A stretch of 64,000 nucleotides of DNA. Origin: Bacillus sp. FJAT-26390 (GTDB lineage Bacteria; Bacillota; Bacilli; Paenibacillales; Paenibacillaceae). The stretch is taken from assembly GCF_001682865.1 (NCBI RefSeq), contig NZ_MAQX01000001.1:434001-498000 (forward strand). The letters are read 5' to 3'. A program made the translations under genes and the position numbers. Shown in pieces: positions 17,308 to 26,119 of the stretch (positions within the stretch are counted from its first letter, which is position 1; each line of letters starts with the position of its first letter). The notes under the pieces were generated by a model. The model was not told the DNA's origin. It saw only the letters and a program-made list of their open reading frames with translations, and ran no database searches.

Positions 17308-17353
17308 GAAATCCGGCGTTCGCTTAAGGAAGCGAGTTCGTCGGATTTTTTTG
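17308..17353 (+). terminator. Terminator upstream of the biotin operon
   Basis: AAATCCGGCG pairs with CGTCGGATTT around an inner TTCGCTT/AAGCGAG hairpin, followed by a T-run. It insulates the bio promoter. Confidence 0.82.
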
Positions 17354-17384
17354 TGTTTTTGTGCGGCAACCGGATTGATTTCTC

Positions 17385-17413
17385 TTTACAGGCATTTCTT
17401 GGTCTGCTAGAAT
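17385..17413 (+). promoter_or_regulatory. Promoter of the biotin operon
   Basis: TTTACA (17385-17390) and TAGAAT (17408-17413) are spaced 17 bases apart. The BirA operator begins 11 bases downstream, over the expected transcription start. Confidence 0.8.
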
Positions 17414-17424
17414 GGCTAAATCTA

Positions 17425-17459
17425 ATTGTTAACCTAAAATAATTTATTTTGGTTAACAT
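17425..17459 (+). promoter_or_regulatory. BirA operator (bio box)
   Basis: TTGTTAACC (17426-17434) and GGTTAACAT (17451-17459) form an inverted repeat with a 16-base AT-rich spacer, the known layout of BirA sites in Firmicutes. Biotinoyl-AMP-loaded BirA bound here would block transcription of the operon. Confidence 0.92.
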
Positions 17460-17488
17460 ATAGAAATCTTATCGGATGGTGATCGTTT

Positions 17489-18850
17489 ATGACACCGGGT
17501 TATGAATGGCTTGCCGCGATGAATAAGGCGCATCTCTGGCATCCCTTTACTCAAATGAAAGATTACAATGACTCTGATCCGCTCATCATCGAACGCGGGG
17601 AAGGTGTCCGGTTATACGATGTTCAGGGGCGTCCTTATTATGACGGCTTCTCATCGGTATGGCTTAATGTCCACGGGCATAATGTGCCGCAGCTGAATCA
17701 AGCGATAACCGACCAGCTAGGAAGAGTTGCCCATACGACTTTGCTTGGAATGGCAAATGTACCGGCAATCGAGCTTGCTGAGAAGCTGGCACGGATCGCA
17801 CCGAAAGGCTTAAATAAAGTATTTTACTCCGATTCCGGAGCGACTGGGGTCGAGATTGCGGTCAAAATGGCTTTTCAATACTGGAATAATCTAGGGGAAA
17901 AGAGGAAATCGACGTTTGTCACCATGAATCAAGCGTACCATGGGGATACGATTGGCGCGGTCAGCGTAGGTGCTATTCCGCTCTATCATGACGTGTTTCG
18001 CCCAATGCTTTTTCCGACGCATGTCATTCCATATCCGTATGCGTATCGCCATGAAGGCGGTGCAACGGAAGCGAAGAAGGCTACGTTAACCGCATTGCAG
18101 CAGCTGCTTGAGACCAAGGCGGATGAGATCGCTGCTCTTATCGTGGAGCCGATTGTTCAGGGAGCGGGGGGAATCATCGTCATGCCGCCTGGATGTTTGC
18201 GCGAGATGGCTGATCTGTGCCGCAAACATGGCGTTCTGCTCATCGCGGACGAGGTGGCAACCGGTTTTGGAAGGACAGGCGCCATGTTCGCTTGTGAGCT
18301 CGAAGACGTCTCGCCCGATTTGATGGTCATCGGTAAAGGGCTAACGGGCGGGTATTTGCCTGTGGCGGCGACGCTTGCGACAGATGAGGTGTACGGCGCG
18401 TTTTATGCGGATTACAAGGAGCAGAAAACATTTTTCCACGGGCATTCGTTCACGGGCAACCCGCTTGGCTGCGCGGTCGCTTTGGCCAGCTTGAAGCTTT
18501 TTGAAGAGAACAGCATCGTGAAGGGAGTAAGCGCAAAAGCGGCATTTGTGGAGCAGCAGCTCGCCTCGCTTAAAAACAGGCCGCATGTTGGCGATATCCG
18601 TCAGCAGGGGCTGATGATCGGAATTGAGCTTGTGCGCGATAAAGCTTCACGTGAACCCTACGACTGGGCAGATCGCATTGGCGTTCGAATAAGTCAAAGG
18701 GCGAGAGAGCTTGGAATGCTGACGAGGCCGCTAGGCAATGTCATCGTGTTTATTCCCCCTCTTGTGAGCACGGAAGCCGAACTTGCTGCAATGACGGAAA
18801 TTTTGGCGAAGTCCATCGTTGACGTTACCGAAAACGGCTTGATTCGATGA
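17489..18850 (+). CDS. bioA: Adenosylmethionine-8-amino-7-oxononanoate aminotransferase
   Basis: This PLP enzyme converts 7-keto-8-aminopelargonate to 7,8-diaminopelargonate with S-adenosylmethionine as amino donor (biotin synthesis). The class III aminotransferase features are present: HLWHPFTQM near the N-terminus, SDSGATGVEIAVKMA, LIADEVATGFGRTG with the PLP-binding Asp, and the Schiff-base lysine in GKGLTGGYLP. At 453 residues it has the usual length. It is the first gene of the bio operon and overlaps bioD by ATGA. Confidence 0.97.
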   Translation: MTPGYEWLAAMNKAHLWHPFTQMKDYNDSDPLIIERGEGVRLYDVQGRPYYDGFSSVWLNVHGHNVPQLNQAITDQLGRVAHTTLLGMANVPAIELAEKLARIAPKGLNKVFYSDSGATGVEIAVKMAFQYWNNLGEKRKSTFVTMNQAYHGDTIGAVSVGAIPLYHDVFRPMLFPTHVIPYPYAYRHEGGATEAKKATLTALQQLLETKADEIAALIVEPIVQGAGGIIVMPPGCLREMADLCRKHGVLLIADEVATGFGRTGAMFACELEDVSPDLMVIGKGLTGGYLPVAATLATDEVYGAFYADYKEQKTFFHGHSFTGNPLGCAVALASLKLFEENSIVKGVSAKAAFVEQQLASLKNRPHVGDIRQQGLMIGIELVRDKASREPYDWADRIGVRISQRARELGMLTRPLGNVIVFIPPLVSTEAELAAMTEILAKSIVDVTENGLIR

Positions 18851-19563
18851 AGCTGATACGAGGATGTTTTGTAACGGGAACAGACACAGGCGTTGGGAAA
18901 ACAATCGTTACAGCGGCTCTTGCTGCTGCGCTTCGCGCACAAGGGTTAAAGATTGGCGTTTGGAAGCCGGTGCAGTCCGGTGCCGTGCTTGGCAGCGGCG
19001 ATACTGATGCGGAAATTTTGCTCCGATGCACGGGAATGGAAGAGCACGCCGAGGCGGTGGCGCCATTCTCATTCGAGGCTCCGCTAACCCCACTGCTTGC
19101 AGCCAAGGAGGCGGGACTGGATTTAACGCTGCACGAGCTAATTGTTGCAGGCGCTCCGCTGGTTGAACGTTATGACTCCTTACTCATAGAGGGGGCAGGA
19201 GGAGCTGCGGTTCCGCTGACGGAAACGGCGCTTGTAGCGGACTTGATTTCGGAGCTGCGCGTACCGGTCTTAATCGTCGCCCGTTCGGGTCTAGGAACGA
19301 TTAATCACACTTTGCTTACGGTATCATTCCTGCGCGAACGCAAGGTTCCGATCATCGGCATTATTTTAAATGACGGAAGCTCGGCCGAGATTCATGACGA
19401 CCCAAGCGTTGCAAGGAATGCAGAGCTAATCGAACGATATAGCGGCATAAAGGTACTCGGCCGGTTTCCATGCTTGCAAGACGATACGGATACAAAGTTA
19501 TTGGTCAACACGGCTTTGGAAGAGCTTCAACTCACACCAATCATACAAGCGTTGACGAGTTAA
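18847..19563 (+). CDS. bioD: Dethiobiotin synthetase
   Basis: This is the ATP-dependent carboxylase that closes the ureido ring of dethiobiotin. The P-loop GTDTGVGKT is at residues 10-18, the carbamate-site region KPVQSGA follows, and LLIEGAGGAAVPL is the second conserved motif. It has 238 residues, the usual length. The start overlaps the bioA stop, and bioB follows after a 20-base gap. Confidence 0.96.
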   Translation: MKLIRGCFVTGTDTGVGKTIVTAALAAALRAQGLKIGVWKPVQSGAVLGSGDTDAEILLRCTGMEEHAEAVAPFSFEAPLTPLLAAKEAGLDLTLHELIVAGAPLVERYDSLLIEGAGGAAVPLTETALVADLISELRVPVLIVARSGLGTINHTLLTVSFLRERKVPIIGIILNDGSSAEIHDDPSVARNAELIERYSGIKVLGRFPCLQDDTDTKLLVNTALEELQLTPIIQALTS

Positions 19564-19583
19564 CATAGAGAGGACGAAGGAAA

Positions 19584-20582
19584 ATGAACATGTTTGCTGC
19601 TGTTCCGGCATGGGATGCGTTTGCCAAAAAGGCGCTTGATGGCGAGCGTTTAACCGTTGAAGAGGGGCTTGCGGTACTAGAGTCGAACGATGATGAGCTG
19701 CTTCCCCTTATGCAAGCGGCTTTTAGAGTGAGGAAACATTATTACGGCAAAAAAGTGAAGTTAAACATGATCATCAATGCCAAAAGCGGTCTTTGTCCCG
19801 AGGACTGCGGCTATTGCTCTCAATCCATCGTATCGACGGCGCCTGTTCCAAAATATACGCTGCTGGAAAAGGATACGCTGCTTGCAGGAGCACGCGAGGC
19901 GATGGCGCGCAAAGCCGGAACCTATTGCATTGTTGCGGCTGGTAGAGGTCCGACGGAAAGAGAGCTTGCGCAAGTCGTGGATGCGGTAAAAGAGATTCGT
20001 GCCACGATGCCGCTCAAAATATGCGCATGCCTCGGCATTTTGAAGGATGGTCAAGCTAAACGATTAGCCGAGGCTGGCGTCGATCGCTACAACCATAACT
20101 TGAATACGAGCAAAGCCAACTATCCGTCCATTACGACAACCCATACATACGACCAGCGCATCGAGACCGTTGAGAAGGTGAAAATGCACGGCATGTCCCC
20201 TTGCTCCGGTGTCATTATCGGAATGGGTGAAACGAATCAAGAAATGATAGAAATGGCTTATGCGCTGCGCGAGCTGGATGCGGATTCGATACCGATAAAC
20301 TTCCTGAATGCAATCCCGGGAACTCCGCTTGAGCATGCAGGCCGGATTCCGGCAATGAAGGCGCTAAAGGTATTGGCATTGTTCCGATTCATTTGTCCCG
20401 CCAAAGAGATCCGCGTCGCAGGCGGCCGCGAAGTCAACCTCCGTTCGCTGCAGCCCTTATCGCTGTATGCCGCAAATTCACTGTTTGTTGGCGATTATTT
20501 AACGACAGCAGGCCAAGCGATTACGGCTGATCATCAAATCATTGAAGATATGGGCTTTGAGATTGAGTTAAACGCACGATGA
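19584..20582 (+). CDS. bioB: Biotin synthase
   Basis: This radical SAM enzyme inserts sulphur into dethiobiotin. The 4Fe-4S motif CPEDCGYC (CxxxCxxC) is near residue 71, and the conserved YNHNLNTS, FLNAIPGTPLE and AGGREVNLR motifs that shape the substrate and 2Fe-2S sites are present. It has 332 residues, full length. Its stop overlaps the bioF start. Confidence 0.97.
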   Translation: MNMFAAVPAWDAFAKKALDGERLTVEEGLAVLESNDDELLPLMQAAFRVRKHYYGKKVKLNMIINAKSGLCPEDCGYCSQSIVSTAPVPKYTLLEKDTLLAGAREAMARKAGTYCIVAAGRGPTERELAQVVDAVKEIRATMPLKICACLGILKDGQAKRLAEAGVDRYNHNLNTSKANYPSITTTHTYDQRIETVEKVKMHGMSPCSGVIIGMGETNQEMIEMAYALRELDADSIPINFLNAIPGTPLEHAGRIPAMKALKVLALFRFICPAKEIRVAGGREVNLRSLQPLSLYAANSLFVGDYLTTAGQAITADHQIIEDMGFEIELNAR

Positions 20583-21757
20583 AGTGGATAGAAGAAGAGC
20601 TTTCATCATTGGCTGACTTATCGCTTTTGCGAACCTTGCGGGAGAGTGCTCCCGTTCCAAACCGTCCAAGCTATACGATGCGTAATGGACATGTGCTTCT
20701 AAATCTCGCCTCCAACGACTACCTTGGGCTTGCACAGCATCCGGTCATTATTGAATCGATGCGCGAAAAGCTGCTTATCGACGGTGCGGGCTCCGGCGCT
20801 TCACGTCTAGTGACCGGCAACGGTGAACAGTATGCAAGACTTGAAGAAGCGCTGGCAGCTTGGCAAAATAGCGAGGCGTCGCTTGTTTTTGCTAACGGCT
20901 ACATGGCTAATTCAAGTGTGATCAGCGCGCTCGTCGGACGGGGCGATGTCGTTTTTAGCGATCAACTCAATCACGCGAGCATCGTAGACGGCGTTGTACT
21001 GAGCCGAGCGGAGCATGCAAGATACCGGCATAACGATATGGAGCATTTGAAGGTTTTGCTTCGCAAGCACCGTAATAAGCGGCGGAAGCTGATTGTTACG
21101 GATGCCGTTTTCTCCATGGATGGTGACCATGCGCATTTGCGGGAGCTCGTTTCCCTTAAAAACGAGTTCGGCGCGATGCTGATGGTGGACGAAGCGCACA
21201 GCGGCGGAATGTTTGGAAGCTGCGGCGAAGGTTTATGCCACGAGCTAGGCCTGCAAAATGAGGTGGATGTGCATATGGGAACATTCAGCAAGGCATTTGG
21301 CGTTTACGGCGCTTATGTATGCGGGAGCCGAAACTTAATTCGCTGGCTAATCAATAAGGCAAGAGCGCTGATCTACTCTACAGCGCTGCCCCCATCTCTT
21401 ATCGCTGGAATATTAACAGCATTAACCTTCGTGCAAACCGAGCATTGGCGGAGGAAACGTCTCCGTTCATCAAGCTGGCTGTTCCGCTCCTCGCTTAGCG
21501 AAGCCGGCTTTCATATCGCCGACGGTGACACGCCAATTATCCCGTTAATCGTTGGAGACAACGCTGCTGCGCTTCGTTTCAGTGCGTTGCTCGAACAGGA
21601 GGGGATTGCTGCGGTAGCGATCCGCCCGCCTTCGGTTCCGAGCGGAACCGCACGCATTCGCTTCTCTTTATCTGCAGCGCATACGGAGCAGGAGCTGATT
21701 GAAGCCACCCGGTGTATTCGTCGCATAGGTTACCAACTGGGGGTGCTTCGCGCATGA
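20579..21757 (+). CDS. bioF: 8-amino-7-oxononanoate synthase
   Basis: This PLP enzyme condenses pimeloyl-ACP (or CoA) with alanine. It shows NLASNDYLGLA, GAGSGASRLVTGN, the DEAHSGGMFG motif and the PLP lysine in GTFSKAFGVYGAY, all typical of the alpha-oxoamine synthase family. It has 392 residues. It overlaps bioB upstream and the bioH-like gene downstream, consistent with a tightly coupled operon. Confidence 0.96.
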   Translation: MKWIEEELSSLADLSLLRTLRESAPVPNRPSYTMRNGHVLLNLASNDYLGLAQHPVIIESMREKLLIDGAGSGASRLVTGNGEQYARLEEALAAWQNSEASLVFANGYMANSSVISALVGRGDVVFSDQLNHASIVDGVVLSRAEHARYRHNDMEHLKVLLRKHRNKRRKLIVTDAVFSMDGDHAHLRELVSLKNEFGAMLMVDEAHSGGMFGSCGEGLCHELGLQNEVDVHMGTFSKAFGVYGAYVCGSRNLIRWLINKARALIYSTALPPSLIAGILTALTFVQTEHWRRKRLRSSSWLFRSSLSEAGFHIADGDTPIIPLIVGDNAAALRFSALLEQEGIAAVAIRPPSVPSGTARIRFSLSAAHTEQELIEATRCIRRIGYQLGVLRA

Positions 21758-22545
21758 CCGTTATAGCTAAACATCCGGGGCTTCATTCTTGCTTGTGTGC
21801 AGTAAGCACAAGCATGAAACCATGTACGATCTTATGGCTAACAGGATGGAGCTTTCCGAATGTTATATTCAACCGGCTTCATGCATGTTTAACGGAATTT
21901 CATCATATTTCGGTGGATTACAGCAGGGCAGGCACGCCGGAAGAGATGATGAGGCTGATTGATGAAGGGGTGGCGAATGCCAGAGGACCGCTTCTAATTG
22001 CAGGCTGGTCACTCGGCGCATTGCTGGCTCTTAAATTTGCTTCAATTGCAGATGGTCTTTTGCTGTTTGCGGCAACTGCAAAGTTCACGCGTTCCAAGGA
22101 AGAGGCGGACCGCGGCTGGTCAGATGCTTATTTGAGGGAGATGATCAGAAGCTTAAAGCATGACCGACATGAGGCGGAAACAAAATTTCGGCAGTTATTG
22201 TTTGCGGAGGAGGAAGGGGCAGCAGGCATGCCTGGCTTTCTTCCGCCAATCGGCAGTTGGACAACCCCTGCGCTAATCGCTGGCCTTCAAATTTTACGAC
22301 ATGAGGATTGCTTAACCCTCCTGCCGGAAATATCATGCCCGGTTCTTCTTTTTCATGGCACAGAGGATAAGGTTTGTCCCGTTGGCGCTGCGGAAGAGCT
22401 GGTATCGCTTTTGCCAGATGCAGAACTGATCACATTAACGGGACGCGGCCATGCGCCGTTTATAGAATCGGAAGCGGGTATAGCCGAACAATTAAGGAGT
22501 TGGTGGCATGAACAGCAGAAAACAAATGATCAGCCGTCAATTTAA
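21754..22545 (+). CDS. bioH: BioH-like pimeloyl-ACP methyl ester carboxylesterase
   Basis: This is an alpha/beta hydrolase with the nucleophile elbow GWSLG, the acid in HGTEDKVCP and the catalytic histidine in GRGHAPF. Adjacent to bioC, it most likely demethylates pimeloyl-ACP methyl ester, ending the BioC-BioH route to the pimelate moiety. The ATG at 21754 overlaps the bioF stop (ATGA). Esterases filling this role vary widely (BioH, BioG, BioK, BioV), so the symbol is a functional assignment from context. Confidence 0.85.
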   Translation: MTVIAKHPGLHSCLCAVSTSMKPCTILWLTGWSFPNVIFNRLHACLTEFHHISVDYSRAGTPEEMMRLIDEGVANARGPLLIAGWSLGALLALKFASIADGLLLFAATAKFTRSKEEADRGWSDAYLREMIRSLKHDRHEAETKFRQLLFAEEEGAAGMPGFLPPIGSWTTPALIAGLQILRHEDCLTLLPEISCPVLLFHGTEDKVCPVGAAEELVSLLPDAELITLTGRGHAPFIESEAGIAEQLRSWWHEQQKTNDQPSI

Positions 22546-23356
22546 CCGCAGTGCAGCCGGTTCTTATGATAGGCATGCGAACGTGCAGCGTACAATGGCG
22601 GATCAACTTTCACAATCGCTCCTTCATGAATTTAGCCCCAAAGCAGACGCTGCGTTAAACATTCTTGAAATTGGCTGCGGTACGGGGGCATTAACCGAGA
22701 GGCTGGCGAACGATTGGCCTGACGCCATCATTACTGCGCTGGACCTTGCACCTGAGATGATCAATGCGGCTAAGCACCGTATTGGCACCGTATGTAAGGG
22801 GTCCAATATACGATTTTTGTCCGCTGATATTGAAGAATGGGCTCCAATTGCAGCTTCGGGCTCATTTGATTTCATCGTCGCTAACGCTTGTTTTCAATGG
22901 CTGAGCCATCCGGTAGATACGCTGTTTCATCTAAGGCGATTGCTGCGATCCGAAGGCGAAGGCATGCTTGCGTTTGCCACCTTCGGGCCGGATACGTTTC
23001 ATGAGCTGCATGAATCATTTAAAGCGGTTTATCTCGCGAGCGGGAAGGTGCCGCAGCGTCATGGCCTGTCTTTCAATTCCACATCAGAGTGGAATTACTT
23101 GCTCGAGCAAGCCGGATTCACGAGTGTCCAAGTTGCCAGATCGATTCAAACGGAGGTTTTTGTTTCCCCGAGCGAATTTCTCCATGCTGTAAAAGCGGTT
23201 GGAGCCAGCACCTCAGAAGCTGCTGTTACGCCCGGCATCAGCTCAAGAAGCTTGATCACCGGCATGTATAAGGAGTATAAAAATAAGTTCAGCATACCCG
23301 CAGGAATCGGCGTCACGTACGAGCTTTTATTCATTCAAGCACTTGCTGCTCGATAA
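22508..23356 (+). CDS. bioC: Malonyl-ACP O-methyltransferase
   Basis: This SAM-dependent methyltransferase disguises malonyl-ACP as its methyl ester to start pimelate synthesis. It opens with QFNRSAAGSYDRHANVQ, typical of BioC, and then motif I LEIGCGTGALTERL and the ANACFQWL segment. AAGGAG lies 8 bases before the ATG, and the gene overlaps bioH by 38 bases. It is the last gene of the operon; no clear terminator was seen after it. Confidence 0.94.
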   Translation: MNSRKQMISRQFNRSAAGSYDRHANVQRTMADQLSQSLLHEFSPKADAALNILEIGCGTGALTERLANDWPDAIITALDLAPEMINAAKHRIGTVCKGSNIRFLSADIEEWAPIAASGSFDFIVANACFQWLSHPVDTLFHLRRLLRSEGEGMLAFATFGPDTFHELHESFKAVYLASGKVPQRHGLSFNSTSEWNYLLEQAGFTSVQVARSIQTEVFVSPSEFLHAVKAVGASTSEAAVTPGISSRSLITGMYKEYKNKFSIPAGIGVTYELLFIQALAAR

Positions 23357-23444
23357 AATCGGGCATCTCTGCATATTAAAGCCGTCTATGAGGCATTATA
23401 AGGGTTGTTGTACATTCTTCTACATTGAAGGGAGCTAACGAACA

Positions 23445-23696
23445 ATGAGCGATTCGATTGGCGGACAAGACACGAGAGAACAAATTGTCGCGGTGCAAAA
23501 AAACGGAGACGGTGACCTGACGGCGTTCAAAACAACAAGCGGACGCGTGCTTGATTATGCAACGGCGCTTCAGGAAGTCCAAGCTGGACATATTTCGGGT
23601 GTCAACGCCTTCAAGGGCAGGGATGGAGATACGTATATCCGCGGCGATGCCGATGGCGACCCGACGAACAATTTGGATCAGCTGCCTACCTTTTAG
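23445..23696 (+). CDS. DUF3892 family small protein
   Basis: This 83-residue protein has the DUF3892 pattern: QIVAVQKNGDGDLTAFKTTSGRVLDYATALQ at the start, then a region ending in R-G-D-x-D-G-D-P-T-N-N-L-D-x-L-P. It is small, soluble and of unknown function. A GGGAG ribosome site precedes the ATG. It is monocistronic, ending before a strong hairpin. Confidence 0.8.
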   Translation: MSDSIGGQDTREQIVAVQKNGDGDLTAFKTTSGRVLDYATALQEVQAGHISGVNAFKGRDGDTYIRGDADGDPTNNLDQLPTF

Positions 23697-23777
23697 AGCA
23701 AATCGTTAATGACCTAAAATAATTGGAAAACAAGCATAATCGGCCCACACCCGTCGATGGACGGCTGCGGCTCTATA

Positions 23778-23820
23778 AAGAAAGGCGCCGCATATGCGAA
23801 TATGCAGGCGCCTTTCTTGT
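23778..23820. terminator. Bidirectional terminator
   Basis: GAAAGGCGCC pairs with GGCGCCTTTC around a 17-base loop, followed by a T-rich run. It separates the DUF3892 gene from the convergent metallo-hydrolase gene. Confidence 0.87.
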
Positions 23821-23822
23821 TT

Positions 23823-24551
23823 TTACGCGATGGTATAAGACTTATGCTGCTCAACGATACGCATGGCACCGGTTTTGCCTTCATATTGCTCGATAGCGTC
23901 CCCGTAGTGCATGAGCCATGTTTTGCTTTGGATTTGTTCCGGAAGGCTCAAAAGCTCCTCTAAGCTGGCGTGAACGACACCTGGCGCTTCTAGCTGGCAA
24001 TCATGATAAATCGTCGTGACGCCTTCCTCGACCAATTGCTGAAGCAGCGGGAGATCGAACCGCATATCGGCAGAGTAGAAGAAGCTTCTGTTAAATACAA
24101 AGGAATAGCTGGGCTTGTTCACAATATGCTTCGTTTGCAGCAGCTTAACCGTTAATCCGGGATGAAGCTCGATTTCTATATTCGGCTGGAGCGGACGCAC
24201 CTCAAAGAAATGCTCAAGCTTATCGAGCGGCTCCTGAGTAAGCCCGCCGCGAAGCGTATTTTCCCATAACGGTTCAATTAGCGATTCGGCAATATAGAGA
24301 ACCGGCTTGCGATTGTATTTGAACATCATTTGAAAAGCGTATTCTTCCAAGCCGCCAACATGATCGCCATGAATGTGACTAATTAATACGGCATCCAGAT
24401 CAGAGAAGGAGTAGCCTTGCTGATGCAGCGCTTTGGGGAGCGTAATCCCGCAATCAACGAGCAGCCGAAAGCCATTTTCTTCAATAAGAGCATTGTTATT
24501 ATCGTATTTTTTCGCAAAAGCGCTTCCTGTTCCAATCATTTTTATATTCAT
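23823..24551 (-). CDS. MBL-fold metallo-hydrolase (RNase Z-like)
   Basis: This protein has the metallo-beta-lactamase fold, with the zinc-binding SHIHGDH motif near residue 60, a second His in the QTKH region, the SADMRF Asp and a final HYGD histidine. The overall plan resembles RNase Z or phosphodiesterase-like members, but it lacks the long exosite arm of tRNase Z, so the substrate is open. The ribosome site GAGGAGG favours the second of two adjacent ATGs (24551; the other is 24554). Confidence 0.85.
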   Translation of the reverse strand: MNIKMIGTGSAFAKKYDNNNALIEENGFRLLVDCGITLPKALHQQGYSFSDLDAVLISHIHGDHVGGLEEYAFQMMFKYNRKPVLYIAESLIEPLWENTLRGGLTQEPLDKLEHFFEVRPLQPNIEIELHPGLTVKLLQTKHIVNKPSYSFVFNRSFFYSADMRFDLPLLQQLVEEGVTTIYHDCQLEAPGVVHASLEELLSLPEQIQSKTWLMHYGDAIEQYEGKTGAMRIVEQHKSYTIA

Positions 24552-24681
24552 CATACAACCTCCTCAACTTTCCACATGTTTACTGTACCAAATTTTGTGT
24601 AACGCTGACAATTCCAGATGCACATTCGCCCTTCCCTACATACAATGCTAAAGCGAAACGTATAGTGGAGGCGAGCGAAGG

Positions 24682-24885
24682 ATGAGCAAAGGAAAAGGTA
24701 AAGTAGCTAAGAAAAAACAGCCGGCAAGCGATCGGAAGCAGTATAACTACAAGCTGGTGTTATCGGATACGTGCGCGGTGTGCAAAACGCCCTGCGCAAG
24801 GGGAATCAACTATTTGGCAAGGATGAGACAGCCCGGCACGGTAGGGAAGGGCGTGCCTTGCGTTCTTACCAGAACGTACGGGTAA
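24682..24885 (+). CDS. Small basic Cys-rich protein (67 aa)
   Basis: A Lys-rich N-terminus (residues 1-20) is followed by TCAVCKTPCARG, with three cysteines in CxxCxxxC spacing, and a fourth cysteine in VPC near the end. Four cysteines of this kind could bind zinc. The protein may bind nucleic acid or ribosomes, but the family is not recognised. A GGAGG-like site and AAGG precede the ATG. Confidence 0.6.
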   Translation: MSKGKGKVAKKKQPASDRKQYNYKLVLSDTCAVCKTPCARGINYLARMRQPGTVGKGVPCVLTRTYG

Positions 24886-25055
24886 TAAAATAATCGGCCT
24901 GCGGTATTTCCCAGGCAAGCGCAGGTTTCAACAGCGTTTGACAGTGCTGGTCGAATTTTGCATCGGGCTAAAAATAGTTTTGTCCATGCCGCAACTTTGC
25001 TAGTGTTTTCGAGTATAACCATACATCCAGGCAATCGGATGGAGGGCTTACATCT

Positions 25056-25619
25056 ATGAAACTCAGAAAAGTTGCTATTCTGCTGCTGTTACTGTCACTT
25101 TGGGGCGGAACCATGCTGTTTGCAGATTCCGCAACACAAAAGGTACGTGTCATCATTAATGGTAATGAGCAGGATGACGGAGGATTAGTCGCAGACAGCA
25201 AAACCTATTTGCCGCTTCGCCAATTAGCCACATCAATGCAAGCAATCGTTGAATGGGACAATCAAAGCAAACGAGCCACCGTGTATAAGCCAAATGTGCA
25301 TATGTTCCTTTTCCAAAATAACGCGGTATTCGGAAACGTATCAAAAGGCTATCAAGCGAAGTTCAAAGTGTTTGCTCAGATCGATAATTTGAAGACGGAT
25401 ATCGTTGCCGTGAAAGTGTCGATCTTTGACCCATATGGTAAAGAGAAAGTGATTCAAACGGAATCCGTGAGTACGTCCAAGGACAATTTCTGGTATGCGA
25501 CAGATGAAATTGACTACAAGTTTGAAGCTAGCGGGAAATATCCTATTCGTTTCTTTCTTAAGCTGAAAGGCTCGGATGAATGGACGCCTGTTTCCGAGAA
25601 ATTAATTTCCTCCCAGTGA
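25056..25619 (+). CDS. Secreted protein with copper amine oxidase N-terminal-like domain
   Basis: This is an exported 187-residue protein with a signal peptide (MKLRK plus Leu-rich core, cleavage near LFADS at about residue 24). Residues of about 30-75 match the copper amine oxidase N-terminal domain (VIINGNEQ, KTYLPLRQLATSM, VEWDNQSKRATVY), which is very common on Paenibacillus surface proteins and has no enzymatic role by itself. A beta-rich C-terminal domain follows. A ribosome site GGAGGG is present. Confidence 0.82.
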   Translation: MKLRKVAILLLLLSLWGGTMLFADSATQKVRVIINGNEQDDGGLVADSKTYLPLRQLATSMQAIVEWDNQSKRATVYKPNVHMFLFQNNAVFGNVSKGYQAKFKVFAQIDNLKTDIVAVKVSIFDPYGKEKVIQTESVSTSKDNFWYATDEIDYKFEASGKYPIRFFLKLKGSDEWTPVSEKLISSQ

Positions 25620-25635
25620 TGCATAGGATTAACGC

Positions 25636-25668
25636 AGGCGCTCCTCAAATTTGAGGGGCGTCTTCGTT
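25636..25668 (+). terminator. Possible weak terminator
   Basis: GGCGCTCCTCAAATTTGAGGGGCGTC is not fully matched but folds as GCGCTCCTCA/TGAGGGGCGT, followed by a T-rich stretch that is not a clean T-run. Confidence 0.5.
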
Positions 25669-25735
25669 TGACCGCTGATAGAGTGTCATGTTACTATACG
25701 ATAGTCTGTAAACATTATTGAAATGGGGTAATATC

Positions 25736-26044
25736 ATGAGCGAGCATCAGCATGGAGATGATTGCGGCTGTGGTCAAGATCACGAGCATGAGGAGCATGT
25801 CTTTATCGTGACTGACGACGAGGGCCAGGAACGTGAAATGGTCATGGTTTATACGTTTGAATCCGAAAACAATGTGTACGCTGTATTGCTGGATCGTAAT
25901 GATCCGGAAGCAGACGGTGTCATTTTCCGTATTGAAGAAGAAAACGATGAGTCCTTCTTGGTTGGCATCGAAGATGATGCAGAGTGGGATCGCGTAACTG
26001 CGATCTACGAGGAAATCGCACGCACGGAGAGCGAAGAGAACTAA
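25736..26044 (+). CDS. DUF1292 family protein (YrzB-like)
   Basis: This acidic protein of 102 residues starts with a His/Cys-rich tail (HQHGDDCGCGQDHEHEEH), which could bind metal. The DUF1292 core follows (VFIVTDDEGQE, MVYTFESENNVYAVLLDR, IFRIEEENDESFLVGIEDD). The core is found in B. subtilis YrzB, whose function is unknown. The ATG at 25736 is preferred over a TTG 18 bases upstream because a GGGG ribosome site precedes it. The His-rich tail is longer than in many homologues. Confidence 0.85.
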   Translation: MSEHQHGDDCGCGQDHEHEEHVFIVTDDEGQEREMVMVYTFESENNVYAVLLDRNDPEADGVIFRIEEENDESFLVGIEDDAEWDRVTAIYEEIARTESEEN

Positions 26045-26077
26045 TTCTAGTTCGCAGCTTTCCAATAAGCGGGCACC

Positions 26078-26111
26078 AAAAAATTCGCGAGCACTGCTCG
26101 CGAATTTTTTT
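26078..26111. terminator. Strong bidirectional terminator
   Basis: AAAAATTCGCGAGC pairs with GCTCGCGAATTTTT around a 3-base loop, flanked by further partly paired GCGGG/CCCGC. Confidence 0.93.
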
Positions 26112-26119
26112 GTACCCGC

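Noticed and set aside
22508..22545. Frameshift in bioH because of the 38-base overlap with bioC
   Set aside because: Both frames are intact, bioC has its own AAGGAG site at the right distance, and small overlaps are seen throughout this operon.
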